Source of the DNA: Desulfosporosinus sp. | GTDB taxonomy: Bacteria; Bacillota; Desulfitobacteriia; Desulfitobacteriales; Desulfitobacteriaceae | DNA: 50,917 nt | Assembly: GCA_031292095.1 (NCBI GenBank) | Contig: JARLHU010000240.1 | Location: 1-50,917 of the forward strand | Reading direction: 5' to 3' | Shown here: piece by piece, positions 50,625-50,917 of the stretch | How the letters are laid out: each line of letters opens with the position of its first letter | How positions within the stretch are numbered: position 1 is the stretch's first letter | The notes under the pieces: generated by a model | Database searches by the model: none | What the model was told of the DNA's origin: nothing | The model's input: the letters and a program-made list of their open reading frames with translations, nothing else | Program-made: the position numbers and the translations under genes

Positions 50625-50917
50625 GAAGTTGTTCCCGTGCTCAGTTTATTACTTAAGACTATATCCCTTCAAATTGAATAAGGGGGGTAGTCGGTTAGCG
50701 CCAGTTCATTTAAATAATGTATAATTATACATTAATATCTCCTAGCTGATATTATTTAACAATATATGAGATTTTCACCTACATGTAATGGCACTCCAGT
50801 CATAACCACATGTTACATCGGACTCTGTTACTGGACTAGTGACAACCGCCTGCTCAAGGAGTCTTCGAAAAACAAGACCGCGACTTCGAGATGTTCGCCG
50901 GTTGAACCGAAAAGTAA
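50625..50917. other. Right edge, no supported gene
   Basis: This should be the 3' part of the next cassette or its surroundings. Short frames exist on both strands, but none has a start and ribosome site inside the window. GGTTAGCG at about 50694 resembles an integron core but has no partner arm. Confidence 0.4.

Overview
The window looks like chromosome of an anaerobic, endospore-forming, low-to-mid GC Firmicute of the Desulfosporosinus/Desulfitobacterium (Peptococcaceae) type. The evidence is gene content: spoIVA, spmA, spmB and gerW; the IspH-ribosomal S1 fusion; hybrid-cluster protein; and a lactate permease with a GlcD/GlcF-type lactate oxidation module. The genus is an inference; no 16S gene is present. 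Almost all genes lie on the minus strand.

Layout. (1) 1-736: 5' part of hcp, preceded by a CRP/FNR-type palindrome. (2) 1.2-3.75 kb: an array of promoterless minus-strand cassettes separated by attC-like integron sites (EcsC-like, zinc-ribbon/HEPN and zinc-ribbon proteins), with no integron integrase visible. (3) 3.8-6.7 kb: a graveyard of IS or MITE remnants, a duplicated and decayed gene, and one orphan ORF. (4) 6.7-9.5 kb: two overlapping large serine recombinase genes, CcrA/CcrB-like in arrangement, next to tRNA-Pro(GGG). (5) 9.9-22.8 kb: a conserved core block read right to left: CPBP protease, cmk, plsC, ispH-rpsA fusion, ftsW-type gene, YphA-like, DUF512 radical SAM, der, plsY, gpsA, spoIVA, pheB. 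(6) 23-31 kb: an aromatic amino acid block (hutP-like, aroH, aroF, tyrA, aroA) followed by azlC and azlD; its flanks carry three copies of a modular nested-hairpin repeat. (7) 31-35.7 kb: BaiN-like flavoprotein, a structured repeat region, PAP2 phosphatase and a polyferredoxin. (8) 35.9-41.3 kb: a lactate module (FadR-type regulator, GlcF-like, GlcD-like, lactate permease) with two near-identical sigma-A promoters that each carry a TGGTCTRACAG-type operator just downstream. (9) 41.7-48.3 kb: rluB, two glycosyltransferases, spmB, spmA, gerW, DUF2953. (10) 48.4-50.6 kb: a second attC-like cassette array (zinc-ribbon protein, membrane/HTH protein, dCMP deaminase, membrane protein).

How it fits together. 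The core blocks handle phospholipid synthesis (gpsA, plsY, plsC), ribosome assembly (der, rluB, S1), division and spore formation, shikimate-pathway flux to prephenate and tyrosine, and lactate uptake and oxidation. The most unusual content is the non-coding or mobile material: two attC cassette clusters of one sequence family flanking 45 kb of core genome in a Firmicute; a repeat in which AGGA-loop hairpins are nested inside one another; and a MITE that appears to have grown by the same hairpin-in-loop insertion. Starts below were moved from the longest ORF where a Shine-Dalgarno sequence or family length supports a different codon. No database search was run.
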